Under the pieces are notes generated by a model. The model saw nothing but the letters and a program-made list of their open reading frames with translations, did no database searches and was not told the DNA's origin. Shown here one piece after another: positions 35,651 to 45,462 of a stretch of 64,000 bases of DNA (the stretch's first letter is position 1; each line of letters opens with the position of its first letter). Source of the stretch: an uncultured Lachnospiraceae bacterium (GTDB lineage: Bacteria; Bacillota; Clostridia; Lachnospirales; Lachnospiraceae); NCBI GenBank assembly GCA_934292725.1, contig CAKQXY010000007.1, forward strand, positions 1 through 64,000, read 5' to 3'. A program made the translations under genes and the position numbers.

Positions 35651-38056
35651 TTATTTCATAACGATGTTGATAATTCTTCCTGGAACATAAATCTCTTTGA
35701 TAATATTTCCAGTCAGCTTATCCTTGATTACTTCTTTTCCTGCTGCAATAGCAGTATCCTTATCGCAATCTCTTGCGATAGAAACAGTACCCTTTGTCTT
35801 TCCGTTAATCTGAACGGCAATCTCTACTGTATTTTCAACAGTCTTTGCCTCATCATACTCCGGCCAAGCCTGCTGATACAGACGTCCGCCAAAACCACAG
35901 TCTGCCCACATTTCTTCTGTGATATGAGGTGCAACTGGATTTAACAGAATTAAGAATGTCTTTAACTCGCCCTTTGTGATGCTGCCCTTCTTGTAGAAAT
36001 CATTTAAAAGTGCCATCATTGCAGCGATTGCTGTGTTGTACTTTAATGTCTCAAAGTCTGAGGAAACCTTCTTCATAGTCTGATGCATCTTAGTTTCCAT
36101 ATCCTTAGAGAAACCTTCCTCATCAGTCAGCATATCCTGCAGCTTCCATACACGCTCTAAGAAACGACGGCATCCCTTTACGCCCTCATTGCTCCAGCTT
36201 GCTGCAAGCTCAAACGCACCGATAAACATCTCATAAGTACGAAGTGTATCTGCACCAAACTCGTTTACAATATCATCTGGATTGATAACATTTCCACGTG
36301 ACTTAGACATCTTCTCACCGTTCTCACCAAGAATCATTCCGTGAGAGGTTCTCTTCTGGTATGGCTCCTTGCATGGAACAACGCCCTGATCATACAGGAA
36401 ACGATGCCAGAAACGAGAATACAGAAGATGAAGTGTAGTATGCTCCATACCGCCATTGTACCAGTCTACCGGCAGCCAATACTTCATAGCTTCCTTGCTT
36501 GCCAGTGCATCGTTATTGTGCGGATCAGTATAGCGTAAGAAATACCATGATGAACCTGCCCACTGAGGCATAGTATCAGTCTCTCTCTTTGCCGGACCGC
36601 CGCAGCACGGACATGTTGTATTAACCCAATCAGTCATAGCAGCTAATGGAGATTCACCATTATCAGTCGGCATATAGCTTTCTACATCTGGAAGATCCAG
36701 CGGCAGCTCGTCCTCTGATAACGGAACATATCCACACTTTTCACACTTTACGATCGGGATCGGCTCACCCCAATAACGCTGTCTTGAGAATACCCAGTCT
36801 CTTAACTTATAGTTTTTCTTTGGTGTACCAATCTTATTCTCTTCAAGATACTCAATGATCTTCTTCTTTGCATCAGCAACCTCAAGTCCATCAAGGAATC
36901 CTGAGTTTACAAGTGTTCCTGTCTGAACATCAGTAAATGCAGCATTCTGAACATCTCCGCCTGCTACAACCTCAACGATTGGAAGGTTAAACTTCTTTGC
37001 AAATGCCCAGTCTCTCTCATCATGAGCCGGAACTGCCATGATTGCACCAGTACCATAGCTCATCAGTACATAATCAGAAACCCAGATCGGGATTTCTTTT
37101 TTATTTACCGGATTAACTGCCTTTAAGCCCTTGATCTCAACACCGGTCTTATCCTTTGCCAGCTCAGAACGCTCGAAGTCAGACTTCTTTGCTGCTTCCT
37201 CACGGTATGCAACAATCTCATCCCAGTTGGAAATCTGATCCTTATACTTATCAAGATATGGATGCTCCGGGGATACTACCATGTATGTTACACCAAATAA
37301 AGTATCCGGGCGTGTTGTATAGATGCGAAGCTTATCATCTGCACCAGCGATTGAGAAATCAACCTCTGCACCATTTGAACGGCCAATCCAGTTTCTCTGA
37401 GAAACCTTTACCTTCTCAACATAATCAACGCCGTCAAGACCATCGATCAGCTTATCTGCATATTCGGTAATCTTTAACATCCACTGGCTCTTCATCTTAC
37501 GAACAACAGGGCTTCCGCAGCGCTCACATACACCGTTTACAACCTCCTCGTTTGCAAGACCTACCTTACAGGAAGTACACCAGTTAACAGGCATCTCTGA
37601 CTTATATGCCAGACCAGCATTGTACAGCTTTAAGAAGATCCACTGTGTCCAGTGATAATAATTCGGATCAGTTGTGTTGATCTCTCTGTCCCAATCGAAG
37701 GAATAACCTAAAGACTGCAGCTGATTTTTGAAACGAGCTACATTATTCTTTGTAACGATCTTCGGGTGAATATGATTCTTAATTGCGTAGTTTTCTGTTG
37801 GAAGACCAAATGCATCCCATCCCATTGGATACAGTACGTTGTAGCCCTGTAATCTTCTCTTTCTGGCAACAATATCAAGTGCTGTGTATGGACGCGGATG
37901 ACCTACATGAAGTCCCTGTCCTGACGGATATGGGAACTCAACCAGCGCATAATACTTTGGCTTGGTGTAATCATCTGTTGCGGCAAATGCCTTCTCTTCC
38001 ATCCAGACCTTCTGCCATTTTGATTCAATTTCTTTTGGATCGTAATTCTTGTTCAT
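35651..38056 (-). CDS. leuS: Leucyl-tRNA synthetase
   Basis: 801 residues, standard bacterial length. Class I signatures: FPYPSGQGLHVGHPRPY (HIGH equivalent HVGH) and GEKMSKSRGN (KMSKS). A zinc ribbon (WCTSCKVGLANEE, CERCGSPV), a CP1 editing domain with TTRPDTLFGVTYMVVSPEHP, and a C-terminal anticodon-binding domain are present. It is controlled by the T-box leader just upstream. Confidence 0.99.
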   Translation of the reverse strand: MNKNYDPKEIESKWQKVWMEEKAFAATDDYTKPKYYALVEFPYPSGQGLHVGHPRPYTALDIVARKRRLQGYNVLYPMGWDAFGLPTENYAIKNHIHPKIVTKNNVARFKNQLQSLGYSFDWDREINTTDPNYYHWTQWIFLKLYNAGLAYKSEMPVNWCTSCKVGLANEEVVNGVCERCGSPVVRKMKSQWMLKITEYADKLIDGLDGVDYVEKVKVSQRNWIGRSNGAEVDFSIAGADDKLRIYTTRPDTLFGVTYMVVSPEHPYLDKYKDQISNWDEIVAYREEAAKKSDFERSELAKDKTGVEIKGLKAVNPVNKKEIPIWVSDYVLMSYGTGAIMAVPAHDERDWAFAKKFNLPIVEVVAGGDVQNAAFTDVQTGTLVNSGFLDGLEVADAKKKIIEYLEENKIGTPKKNYKLRDWVFSRQRYWGEPIPIVKCEKCGYVPLSEDELPLDLPDVESYMPTDNGESPLAAMTDWVNTTCPCCGGPAKRETDTMPQWAGSSWYFLRYTDPHNNDALASKEAMKYWLPVDWYNGGMEHTTLHLLYSRFWHRFLYDQGVVPCKEPYQKRTSHGMILGENGEKMSKSRGNVINPDDIVNEFGADTLRTYEMFIGAFELAASWSNEGVKGCRRFLERVWKLQDMLTDEEGFSKDMETKMHQTMKKVSSDFETLKYNTAIAAMMALLNDFYKKGSITKGELKTFLILLNPVAPHITEEMWADCGFGGRLYQQAWPEYDEAKTVENTVEIAVQINGKTKGTVSIARDCDKDTAIAAGKEVIKDKLTGNIIKEIYVPGRIINIVMK

Positions 38057-38091
38057 TGTGTTTTGTGTTCCTTTCTGGGTCTCTTCTCATG

Positions 38092-38335
38092 AAAAAAAAG
38101 AGCCCTTTCTTTCTCTTTGTATAGAGACGAAAAGACTTCGCGGTACCACTCTATTTCAAGGCAGCTATCTGCCTTGCCCTCGATATTCTATAACGGGAAT
38201 ACCCGCCGCCAACTACTCCGTCTTTATATAATGACGTTTCCCTGCCGGTGCTCTAAGGTCAGTTCGGCAGTTATAAGCTGCTGCCTTTCACCAACCGGCA
38301 GCTCTCTGAAGCTCTCCCCTGCTTACTATTCCTTG
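38092..38335 (-). promoter_or_regulatory. T-box riboswitch (Leu) upstream of leuS
   Basis: On the minus strand the antiterminator core AGAGTGGTACCGCG matches the T-box consensus (38139-38153). Stem I lies at ~38335-38200. A plausible specifier is CUU (Leu) within GAACTGACCTTAGAGC (38265-38250). The terminator pairs AGTCTTTTCGTCTCT with AGAGAAAGAAAGGGCT and is followed by eight T (38136-38092). Uncharged tRNA-Leu would stabilise the antiterminator. Confidence 0.93.
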
Positions 38336-38359
38336 TCATTGCATTTTTTTCACTTTTTT

Positions 38360-38389
38360 ACAATACCATAGAAAAAGGGGGCTTGTCAA
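38360..38389 (-). promoter_or_regulatory. leuS/T-box promoter
   Basis: TTGACA (38389-38384), 18 nt, TATTGT (38365-38360) on the minus strand, just upstream of Stem I. Confidence 0.8.
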
Positions 38390-38428
38390 CCCCCTCTTTC
38401 TTTCAAAACTCTTAATGTTAGATTGTTG

Positions 38429-38598
38429 TTCACGAAGTTAGGTTGCTAAACCCCTTCGGTGTAATGGTTTCGTCGCCGGACCAAACTCCGCAGGTTCCTT
38501 TTACATTCTTTATTATCAAACATTACTTTGAAAGACCTGCTTCAAGTGTCCGGCTCGTGAAAACCATTCGCCTCAGGGCTTAGCTATAATCGTTAACT
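38429..38598. repeat. Long-hairpin interspersed element, copy B
   Basis: The same element as copy A: shared blocks GTAATGGTTTCGTCG, GGACCAAACTCCGCAGGTTC, ACTTTGAAAGACCTGCT and AAGTGTCCGGCTCGTGAAA occur in the same order. The outer arms are more diverged than in copy A. It lies between the leuS promoter and the EF-G-like gene end. Confidence 0.75.
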
Positions 38599-38604
38599 AT
38601 AAAA

Positions 38605-40686
38605 TCATTGCTCTTCCTTCTCAGCTGCCTCAATAATCTTCTTCTGGACATCCTGAGGTGCCTGCTCGTATCTTGCAAACTCGTAGGAGAACTCGCCCAT
38701 ACCACCTGACATTGCACGAAGATCGGTGGAGTAACCATACATCTCTGCCATTGGCACATCTGCTGTTACCATCTGCTTGCCGCCTGCTACGTGATCCATA
38801 CCAAGTACTCTGCCGCGGCGCTTATTTAAGTCACCCATAACATCACCGACAAGTTCATCCGGAACGGTGATGGAAACTGATACGATTGGCTCTAAGATCG
38901 TTGGATTTGCCTCTGCAAAGCCCTTCTTGTAAGCAAGAATTGCAGCCATCTTGAATGCAAGCTCTGAGGAGTCTACTGGATGATAGGAACCATCAACAAG
39001 TGTTGCTTTTAAGCCAACTACTGGATAACCTGCGAGTGTACCCTTTAATACTGACTCCTGAATACCCTTTTCAACTGCTGGGAAGTAATTCTTCGGAACA
39101 GCGCCTCCTACTACCTTCTCTTCGAATACATATGGTGTATCAAGATCACCTGATGGCTCAAATACCATATGAACATCGCCGTACTGTCCGCTTCCGCCTG
39201 TCTGCTTCTTATACTTACCCTGTACCTGAACTTTCTTTCTAAGTGTCTCGCGGTATGCTACCTTCGGGCGATACAGTTCGATCTCAACCTTATAACGATT
39301 CAGAATACGGCTTGCAACAACATCAAGCTGCTGATCACCGATACCATAAATAAGCGTCTGGTGATTCTCTACATCATTCTCAAGACGAAGTGTCTGATCT
39401 TCTTCTACCATACGTGCGAGTGCACCATTAATCTTATCTTCATCTGACTTATTCTTTGCACGGTATGCCTTGCATGTATATGGCTTACTTACCTGCGGTC
39501 CATCATAAATAAGTGTTGCACCCTTTGTGGAAATGGTATCGCCTGTGGAGATCTTTTCGATCTTTGCCAGTGCACCAATATCTCCTGCGCGAAGCTCTGG
39601 AACCTCAATGGTTTCTTTGCCGCGAAGCAAATACAGCTTAGATGCGCGATCTTCTGTTCCCTTATTTACATTATAAATGCCATCACCAGCCTTTAATGCA
39701 CCTGTTACAACCTTAATTAAGGAATACTTTCCGATAAACGGATCTACTACAGTCTTAAATACCTTTGCGGACAGATGCTTGTTCTGATCACACTTTACCA
39801 TTACAAGCTCTCCGGTAGATGTTTCCTTTCCATTGTTTACTGTATATTCAGGTGATGGGAAATACTTCTTAATTACGTTCATCAGCATACTGGTACCCTG
39901 ATTATGAACACCTGATCCAACTAATACAGGAACAATCTGACAGTCCATAACGTGAGTTCTAAGTGCAGTAGAAACTTCTTCATAAGTAAATTCTTCACCT
40001 GCAAAATAGCGCTCCATCAGTTCCTCGCTTGTATCAGCAACAGCCTCAACAAGTGCATCACGGCTGATGTTTAAGTGCTTATCCATGTAATCTGGGATAT
40101 CGCACTCTTCATATTCGCTTGTATCATTGATAAAACGGCGGCCTTTCATCTTTACAACATTTACAAAGCCGACGAACTTTTCATTCTCACGGATCGGCAC
40201 ATGGAATGGTGCTACCTTACGTCCAAAACGATCATTTAACTCAAGAACGATCTTACGATAGCTGGCCTGATCATCATCCATGCCCGTTACAAAAAACAGT
40301 CTCGGCAGCTTATACTTTTCGCAAAGCTCCCATGCCTTTAATGTACCAACCTCTACGCCAGATTTGCCGTTGATCACGATAACAGCGGCACCTGCTGCGT
40401 GGCAAGCCTCCTCTACTTCTCCTACGAAGTCAAAATATCCAGGTGTATCTAAGAAATTGATCTTGATGTCCTCGAACTCGACCGGAACTACGCTGGTCGA
40501 AATGGAAAACTGACGCTTCTGCTCTTCCTTATCATAATCGCTGATGGTGTTTCCGTCCGTCACCTTTCCCATCCTAGCTGTAATACCGGTCTGGTAGGCA
40601 ATAGCCTCAACAAGTGTTGTCTTACCACATCCGCCATGTCCCATTACTACAACGTTGCGGATGTTTCCAGTTTCATAAACCTTCAT
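38605..40686 (-). CDS. EF-G-like translation-factor GTPase (paralogue of FusA)
   Basis: 693 residues, start after GGAGGACGTGACTT; all EF-G domains by length. The G1 loop is GHGGCGKTT (canonical EF-G: AHIDAGKTT). The switch II motif is DTPGYFDF, so the catalytic His of DTPGH is Tyr. The NKxD-like position reads VTGMDDD. Domain IV/V hallmarks (GGSGQYGDVHMVFEP; RRGRVLGMD) are conserved. This paralogue group differs from canonical EF-G; its role (translation, ribosome rescue or tetracycline-like protection) is unresolved. Confidence 0.88.
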   Translation of the reverse strand: MKVYETGNIRNVVVMGHGGCGKTTLVEAIAYQTGITARMGKVTDGNTISDYDKEEQKRQFSISTSVVPVEFEDIKINFLDTPGYFDFVGEVEEACHAAGAAVIVINGKSGVEVGTLKAWELCEKYKLPRLFFVTGMDDDQASYRKIVLELNDRFGRKVAPFHVPIRENEKFVGFVNVVKMKGRRFINDTSEYEECDIPDYMDKHLNISRDALVEAVADTSEELMERYFAGEEFTYEEVSTALRTHVMDCQIVPVLVGSGVHNQGTSMLMNVIKKYFPSPEYTVNNGKETSTGELVMVKCDQNKHLSAKVFKTVVDPFIGKYSLIKVVTGALKAGDGIYNVNKGTEDRASKLYLLRGKETIEVPELRAGDIGALAKIEKISTGDTISTKGATLIYDGPQVSKPYTCKAYRAKNKSDEDKINGALARMVEEDQTLRLENDVENHQTLIYGIGDQQLDVVASRILNRYKVEIELYRPKVAYRETLRKKVQVQGKYKKQTGGSGQYGDVHMVFEPSGDLDTPYVFEEKVVGGAVPKNYFPAVEKGIQESVLKGTLAGYPVVGLKATLVDGSYHPVDSSELAFKMAAILAYKKGFAEANPTILEPIVSVSITVPDELVGDVMGDLNKRRGRVLGMDHVAGGKQMVTADVPMAEMYGYSTDLRAMSGGMGEFSYEFARYEQAPQDVQKKIIEAAEKEEQ

Positions 40687-40842
40687 AAGTCACGTCCTCC
40701 AATCTTTCTTTGCTTTCCAAGTTTATTTTGTCTCTTTTGCAGTATACAATTTCGAGACCTCTTGGAATCTGATAGGTATATCATATAAAATATTTCAAAT
40801 AATTGCAACTATTTTTTCACATTTTTGATATGGTTTTTATTA

Positions 40843-40905
40843 CAATTCATGTTACGAAAGCCCTTCGGGCTTTTCTGTAAATATTGGCTTATCCGTGAAT
40901 CGTAA
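40843..40905. repeat. Short, internally deleted copy (C) of the hairpin element
   Basis: Only the outer parts of the element remain: GTTACGAAAGCCC then CTTCGGGCTTTTC, followed by AATATTGGCTTATCCGTGAA. Copy A has AATATTGAATTATCCATGAA at the same place. The result is a simple hairpin. Confidence 0.6.
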
Positions 40906-40932
40906 TCTTTTCACGCTTTAAAGTGAAAAAGC

Positions 40933-40961
40933 TTGACTTTCCACTCCACTTTCGCTACAAT
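40933..40961 (+). promoter_or_regulatory. Promoter of the prephenate dehydrogenase gene
   Basis: TTGACT, 17 nt, TACAAT. A leader stem CTCCGG/CCGGAG (40973-40978 and 40992-40997) sits just before the ribosome site GGAAAGG. Confidence 0.85.
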
Positions 40962-41014
40962 ACGTTCAGACACTCCGGTTTTCCTATACTGCCGGAGCAC
41001 GGAAAGGCAATATT

Positions 41015-42118
41015 ATGAAGCTTAAGACAATAGGATTTATCGGACTTGGACTGATTGGCGGTTCAATTGCCCGCAGAATAAAGCAGGTTCACCCAGATAC
41101 CGTAATTATGGCTTATACGAGAACACGCAGCACGCTCGAAGAAGCAAAGGCTGACGGCATTGTTGACATAATTTTAGATGGTGTAGATGAGACACTTCGC
41201 GCATGTGACATGATCATTCTTTGCACTCCCGTTTCTTTTAATGAATCGTATTTAAAGGCTATTCGGCCATTTATAAAGCCTGGCTGTATTGTGACTGATG
41301 TTGGCAGCACAAAAACAGCTATTCACGAGACGGTAATCGCACTTGACATGGAGGACTGCTTTGTCGGCGGCCATCCAATGGCGGGCTCTGAGCGCACTGG
41401 CTATGCCTGCTCAAAGGCTTCTCTTTTGGAAAATGCATATTATGTAATCACGCCAACCTCAAAGACAACAAACGATCAGCTCGACACAATGATTCAATTT
41501 ACCGCTGATCAGGCAGCTATTCCGCTTGTACTTGACTATAAGAATCATGACTATGCAGTTGCCGCAATCAGCCATGTACCGCACGTGATTGCATCATCCT
41601 TAGTAAATCTTGTTGCTAAGTCTGATTTTCCTGACGGCACAATGAAAAAAATTGCTGCAGGCGGTTTTAAGGACATCACAAGAATTGCATCCTCCTCTCC
41701 TGTTATGTGGGAGCAAATCCTTTTTACAAATAAGGACAATATCATCTCCTTATTAGAGGATTACAAAAAAGCAATCGACCAGACAATAACTGATTTAAAA
41801 ACAGATAACCATAAAGACATTTACGATATTTTTGAACAATCCGGTACATACCGCAGCTCCATAAGCGATAAGCGCGGCAGTGCAACGATGAATCCTGAAT
41901 ATGCCATCTTTTGCGATATTCCTGACCAGCCAGGTGCTATCTCTGTCATTGCCACTTTACTTGCCTTTGAAAATGTCAGCATTAAAAATATCGGAATTAA
42001 TCATAACCGTGAACATATGGCTGGTACAATCAAGATTGAGTTCCATGATCAGGCATCCTGCGAAAAAGCAGCAGAATGCCTTGAGTACCACCATTACCCG
42101 GTTTATCAGAAAAAATAA
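41015..42118 (+). CDS. tyrA: Prephenate dehydrogenase with ACT domain
   Basis: 367 residues. NAD-dependent conversion of prephenate to 4-hydroxyphenylpyruvate (tyrosine synthesis). Rossmann motif GFIGLGLIGGSIA, the TyrA motif GGHPMAGSERTG, the helical dimerisation domain, and a C-terminal ACT domain from ~295 (FCDIPDQPGAISVIATLL) that probably senses tyrosine. It has its own promoter; no other aromatic gene is adjacent. Confidence 0.95.
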   Translation: MKLKTIGFIGLGLIGGSIARRIKQVHPDTVIMAYTRTRSTLEEAKADGIVDIILDGVDETLRACDMIILCTPVSFNESYLKAIRPFIKPGCIVTDVGSTKTAIHETVIALDMEDCFVGGHPMAGSERTGYACSKASLLENAYYVITPTSKTTNDQLDTMIQFTADQAAIPLVLDYKNHDYAVAAISHVPHVIASSLVNLVAKSDFPDGTMKKIAAGGFKDITRIASSSPVMWEQILFTNKDNIISLLEDYKKAIDQTITDLKTDNHKDIYDIFEQSGTYRSSISDKRGSATMNPEYAIFCDIPDQPGAISVIATLLAFENVSIKNIGINHNREHMAGTIKIEFHDQASCEKAAECLEYHHYPVYQKK

Positions 42119-42150
42119 ATATATAATAAATATATTCAGAAAGGATTTCT

Positions 42151-43842
42151 ATGAAGATAGTAATTGTGGGTGGTGTCGCAGGCGGCGCGACAGCAGCAGC
42201 CCGTATCAGAAGATTAGATGAGCAGGCTCAAATTATCGTATTTGAGCGTTCCGGATATGTTTCCTATGCTAATTGCGGTCTTCCATATTATATTGGAGAT
42301 GTTATTACAGATCCCGAAGCATTGACACTGCAGACGCCTGAAAGCTTTTTTAAGCGTTTTCGTGTTACAATGAAGGTTCATCATGAGGTGACGGCCCTTC
42401 ATCCAGAGAGAAAAACTGTGTCTGTAAAAAATTTAACCACAGGAGAGATATTTGAGGAATCTTATGATAAATTAATTCTTTCTCCAGGTGCAAAGCCAAC
42501 ACAGCCAAAACTTCCAGGTATTGATATGGAAAAAGTATTCACTCTTCGCACTGTCGAAGATACTTTTCGTTTAAAAAAATATATAGAAACAAAAAAGCCC
42601 ACGTCAGCTGTGTTGGCCGGCGGCGGCTTTATCGGACTTGAATTGGCTGAAAATCTAAAGGATCTTGGCATAGATGTAACAATCGTTCAGCGCCCAAAGC
42701 AGTTAATGAATCCATTCGATGCAGATATGGCATCATTTATTCATAATGAAATGAGAAAGCACGGCGTAAAGCTTCTTCTTGGACGCACCGTAGAAGGATT
42801 CGAAGAAAAAGGTGAAACTGTTCGTGTACTGCTTAAGGATGAGCAGCCGCTGCATGCTGATCTTGTTGTCCTTGCCATTGGCGTCACGCCAGATACACAT
42901 CTTGCGAAGGAAGCCGGACTGCAGCTTGGTATCAAAGACAGCATTGTCGTCAATAACCGCATGGAAACATCAATCCCTGATATTTATGCAGCCGGTGATG
43001 CTGTTATGGTTAAACATTATGTCACAGGCCAGGATGCACTAATTTCTCTTGCAGGACCAGCAAATAAGCAGGGACGCATTATTGCAGACAATATCTGCGG
43101 CGGCGACAGTCACTACCTGGGAAGTCAGGGAAGCAGCGTCATTAAGGTATTCGATCTGACAGCTGCAACAACTGGTATTAACGAAACAAATGCACACAAA
43201 GCCGGATTAGATGTTGATACAGTAATTCTTTCTCCAATGAACCACGCCGGCTATTATCCTGGCGGCAAGGTTATGACAATGAAAGTTGTTTTCGAAAAGA
43301 ATACATATCGTTTGCTCGGTGCACAAATTGTAGGCTACGAAGGCGTTGACAAACGAATTGACGTGTTGTCAACAGCCATTCATGCAAATCTTAAGGCAAC
43401 TTCGCTAAAGGACTTAGATTTAGCCTATGCACCGCCATACTCCTCTGCAAAAGACCCTGTTAACATGGCAGGTTTTATGATTGATAATATTGCAAATGGA
43501 GTCTTAAAGCAGTGGCATTTAAGTGATCTTACATCAGTTTTGCAGAATTCAAATGCAACACTTCTTGATGTGCGTACTATCTTTGAATATGAACACAGTC
43601 ATATTGAGGGCTTTAAAAACATTCCTGTTGATGAGCTCAGAGATCATTTATCAGAAATTGAAAGAGACAAGCCCGTATACGTAATATGCCAAAGTGGACT
43701 TCGAAGCTATATTGCAACACGTATATTGTCACAAAATGGCTATGATGCCTATAATTTTGCCGGAGGATTTCGTTTTTATGAAGCTGTAATGCATGACAGA
43801 AGCCTTGTCGAGAAAGAAACAGCTTGTGGAATGGATTTATAA
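42151..43842 (+). CDS. CoA-disulfide reductase-like flavoprotein fused to rhodanese
   Basis: 563 residues. FAD/NAD-dependent disulfide reductase (VIVGGVAGGATAAARI; second dinucleotide site AVLAGGGFIGLELAENL). It has the single active cysteine typical of CoA-disulfide reductases (YANCGLPYY, residue ~43). From ~465 a rhodanese domain follows (LLDVRTIFEYEHSHIEG; active loop CQSGLRS). This fusion is known as CoADR-Rhd and may reduce CoA-persulfide or polysulfide. RBS AGAAAGGATTTCT; 32 bases after tyrA. Confidence 0.93.
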   Translation: MKIVIVGGVAGGATAAARIRRLDEQAQIIVFERSGYVSYANCGLPYYIGDVITDPEALTLQTPESFFKRFRVTMKVHHEVTALHPERKTVSVKNLTTGEIFEESYDKLILSPGAKPTQPKLPGIDMEKVFTLRTVEDTFRLKKYIETKKPTSAVLAGGGFIGLELAENLKDLGIDVTIVQRPKQLMNPFDADMASFIHNEMRKHGVKLLLGRTVEGFEEKGETVRVLLKDEQPLHADLVVLAIGVTPDTHLAKEAGLQLGIKDSIVVNNRMETSIPDIYAAGDAVMVKHYVTGQDALISLAGPANKQGRIIADNICGGDSHYLGSQGSSVIKVFDLTAATTGINETNAHKAGLDVDTVILSPMNHAGYYPGGKVMTMKVVFEKNTYRLLGAQIVGYEGVDKRIDVLSTAIHANLKATSLKDLDLAYAPPYSSAKDPVNMAGFMIDNIANGVLKQWHLSDLTSVLQNSNATLLDVRTIFEYEHSHIEGFKNIPVDELRDHLSEIERDKPVYVICQSGLRSYIATRILSQNGYDAYNFAGGFRFYEAVMHDRSLVEKETACGMDL

Positions 43843-43854
43843 GTTTCTTACTTG

Positions 43855-43896
43855 CCAGCGGGGACATTAATTCAGCCAACGTACCTGTCCCCCTGG
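43855..43896. terminator. Hairpin between converging genes
   Basis: CCAGCGGGGACA (43855-43866) pairs with TGTCCCCCTGG (43886-43896), with a one-base bulge. It follows the plus-strand flavoprotein stop and the minus-strand glycosidase stop. Confidence 0.7.
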
Positions 43897-43898
43897 TC

Positions 43899-45263
43899 TT
43901 ATCGTGACTCTGCCTTTTTCAAAATCAACACCCAATCATTTGCTTTCTCTTTTCTTGCGACTGGACTGGCAAGCCATTTTTCTTGTTCCTTGATCGTCGT
44001 AATATAGCTCAGACTATTATTTCTCGGATCCATCCACCATGCATCAAGCTCCATATTTTGGAAGCGTCGAAGATCCAACAAAAACTCGTCTCCCATGTAA
44101 TCATAGCAGAGAATATAATCCTCGCCTGCAAACACAGCAATTCGATGGTAGCGTTCCTTCCGACCAAACAAAAGCAGACTGTCATCGGCTTTTCCATTGA
44201 TGAAATCCACACTCTCCATCAAATCTTTCAAATATTTAAGCTGTGCACAGCCTGGATAGTGCATTGCATCCTGCCAAAGTTCACCCAAAACACGGACACC
44301 CGGTTCACTACTGAAATTATAGTAAAACTGCATGATTGAGTTGCTTCCATAGGTATATCCTGCCGCTCCAGCAAACACAGACCAATAGGCATAGCGACGG
44401 ACATCCCACTCCTCCCAGTATGGATTTCTCGGATTATAGAATTCCTGTGGAATGTCCTCATAGGAAGGCTCTGCATCAAGAGTTGGTTTTACAATGTCAT
44501 AGGAAAGATCTCTATCCACATATTTCCATCTATCCACATATTTCCATCTATCCACATATTTCCAATTGTCCTCTCCACAGAAAGTTTCCTTCTCGACATT
44601 ATCGTCCCACTCGCCAAGAGAATCCTGATCATATCTTCTATGTCCTGGCCGAAACAGATTCATATCAAGCCACGGCTCATTGTGAAACCACCGAGAAGAT
44701 GATGTGCGTCCAAACGGATGATATGCGATAATTCTCTCTGGATTATACGACTTTAAAATCTCACCTTCCAGACAGAACACATCATAGCCTGCATAACCTC
44801 GCACATCTTCTCCCAAAATCCAAATCAAGTTTTTGCGATTTTGATAGCGTTTTCCTAAGAAATTCGCATAGGTTCGCATTGTTTCCATATTTAATATATT
44901 GGATTTAACCAGAGATCCCCAGGCAGGAAGCAAACCAATGTATAGTCCCATCTGCTCGGCCATATTCAAAACGCGATCAACAAATTCCCAGTAATCTGAT
45001 TTTTTCACATCTTTTCTTCCAGGAGTCTGAGAAGATTCTACATCTTTTGGAGACTGAATTAGTACCGTCTGAATCACGTTGTAGCCTTTTTCTTTACGGT
45101 TTCTCAGATAAGTATAAATCTCGTCCTCGTCTAATTTCAAAAACATCAGCCAAGCCGTATCGCCCAGCCAGAAAAATGGCTTGTCTCCCTCCATTAAATA
45201 GCGTCTATTTTCGCTGATTGACAGCTTGCCGAAGTTGTCGAATTTTGTCGTGATCATTTCCAT
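43899..45263 (-). CDS. GH140-like (DUF4038) glycosidase
   Basis: 454 residues, no signal peptide, start after TTAGGAGG. TIM-barrel family related to apiosidases that act on rhamnogalacturonan II: SENRRYLMEGDKPFFWLGDTAW near the N-terminus, then WILGEDVRGY and a C-terminal beta domain ending in WWMDPRNN. Candidate catalytic acids are Asp/Glu in GDTAW, LGEDV and LDAEPSYED. An in-frame 18-bp triplication near the middle adds WKYVDR repeats. The substrate is inferred from family only. Confidence 0.8.
   Translation of the reverse strand: MEMITTKFDNFGKLSISENRRYLMEGDKPFFWLGDTAWLMFLKLDEDEIYTYLRNRKEKGYNVIQTVLIQSPKDVESSQTPGRKDVKKSDYWEFVDRVLNMAEQMGLYIGLLPAWGSLVKSNILNMETMRTYANFLGKRYQNRKNLIWILGEDVRGYAGYDVFCLEGEILKSYNPERIIAYHPFGRTSSSRWFHNEPWLDMNLFRPGHRRYDQDSLGEWDDNVEKETFCGEDNWKYVDRWKYVDRWKYVDRDLSYDIVKPTLDAEPSYEDIPQEFYNPRNPYWEEWDVRRYAYWSVFAGAAGYTYGSNSIMQFYYNFSSEPGVRVLGELWQDAMHYPGCAQLKYLKDLMESVDFINGKADDSLLLFGRKERYHRIAVFAGEDYILCYDYMGDEFLLDLRRFQNMELDAWWMDPRNNSLSYITTIKEQEKWLASPVARKEKANDWVLILKKAESR
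44513..44566 (-). repeat. 18-bp tandem repeat (three copies) inside the GH140-like gene
   Basis: TATCCACATATTTCCATC occurs three times back to back (the last differs at its 3' end), encoding WKYVDR x3. This is an in-frame, length-variable hot spot in an otherwise globular region. Confidence 0.9.
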
Positions 45264-45462
45264 GATAAATTTAAATCCTCCTAAATAATATTAGTTTCAG
45301 TGTACCATGGATACATTCCTTTGTCATTTGATTTTTCTTAGGGAAATATGTAAATTTTCTATTTTCTCTTTCTGCTCAACCAGAAAAAATATCCAACACA
45401 CAAAATGATTTGAAGCAGGTGTTCCAAGACCAATCTGAAACAGCGTCACTCCTGATATATGA

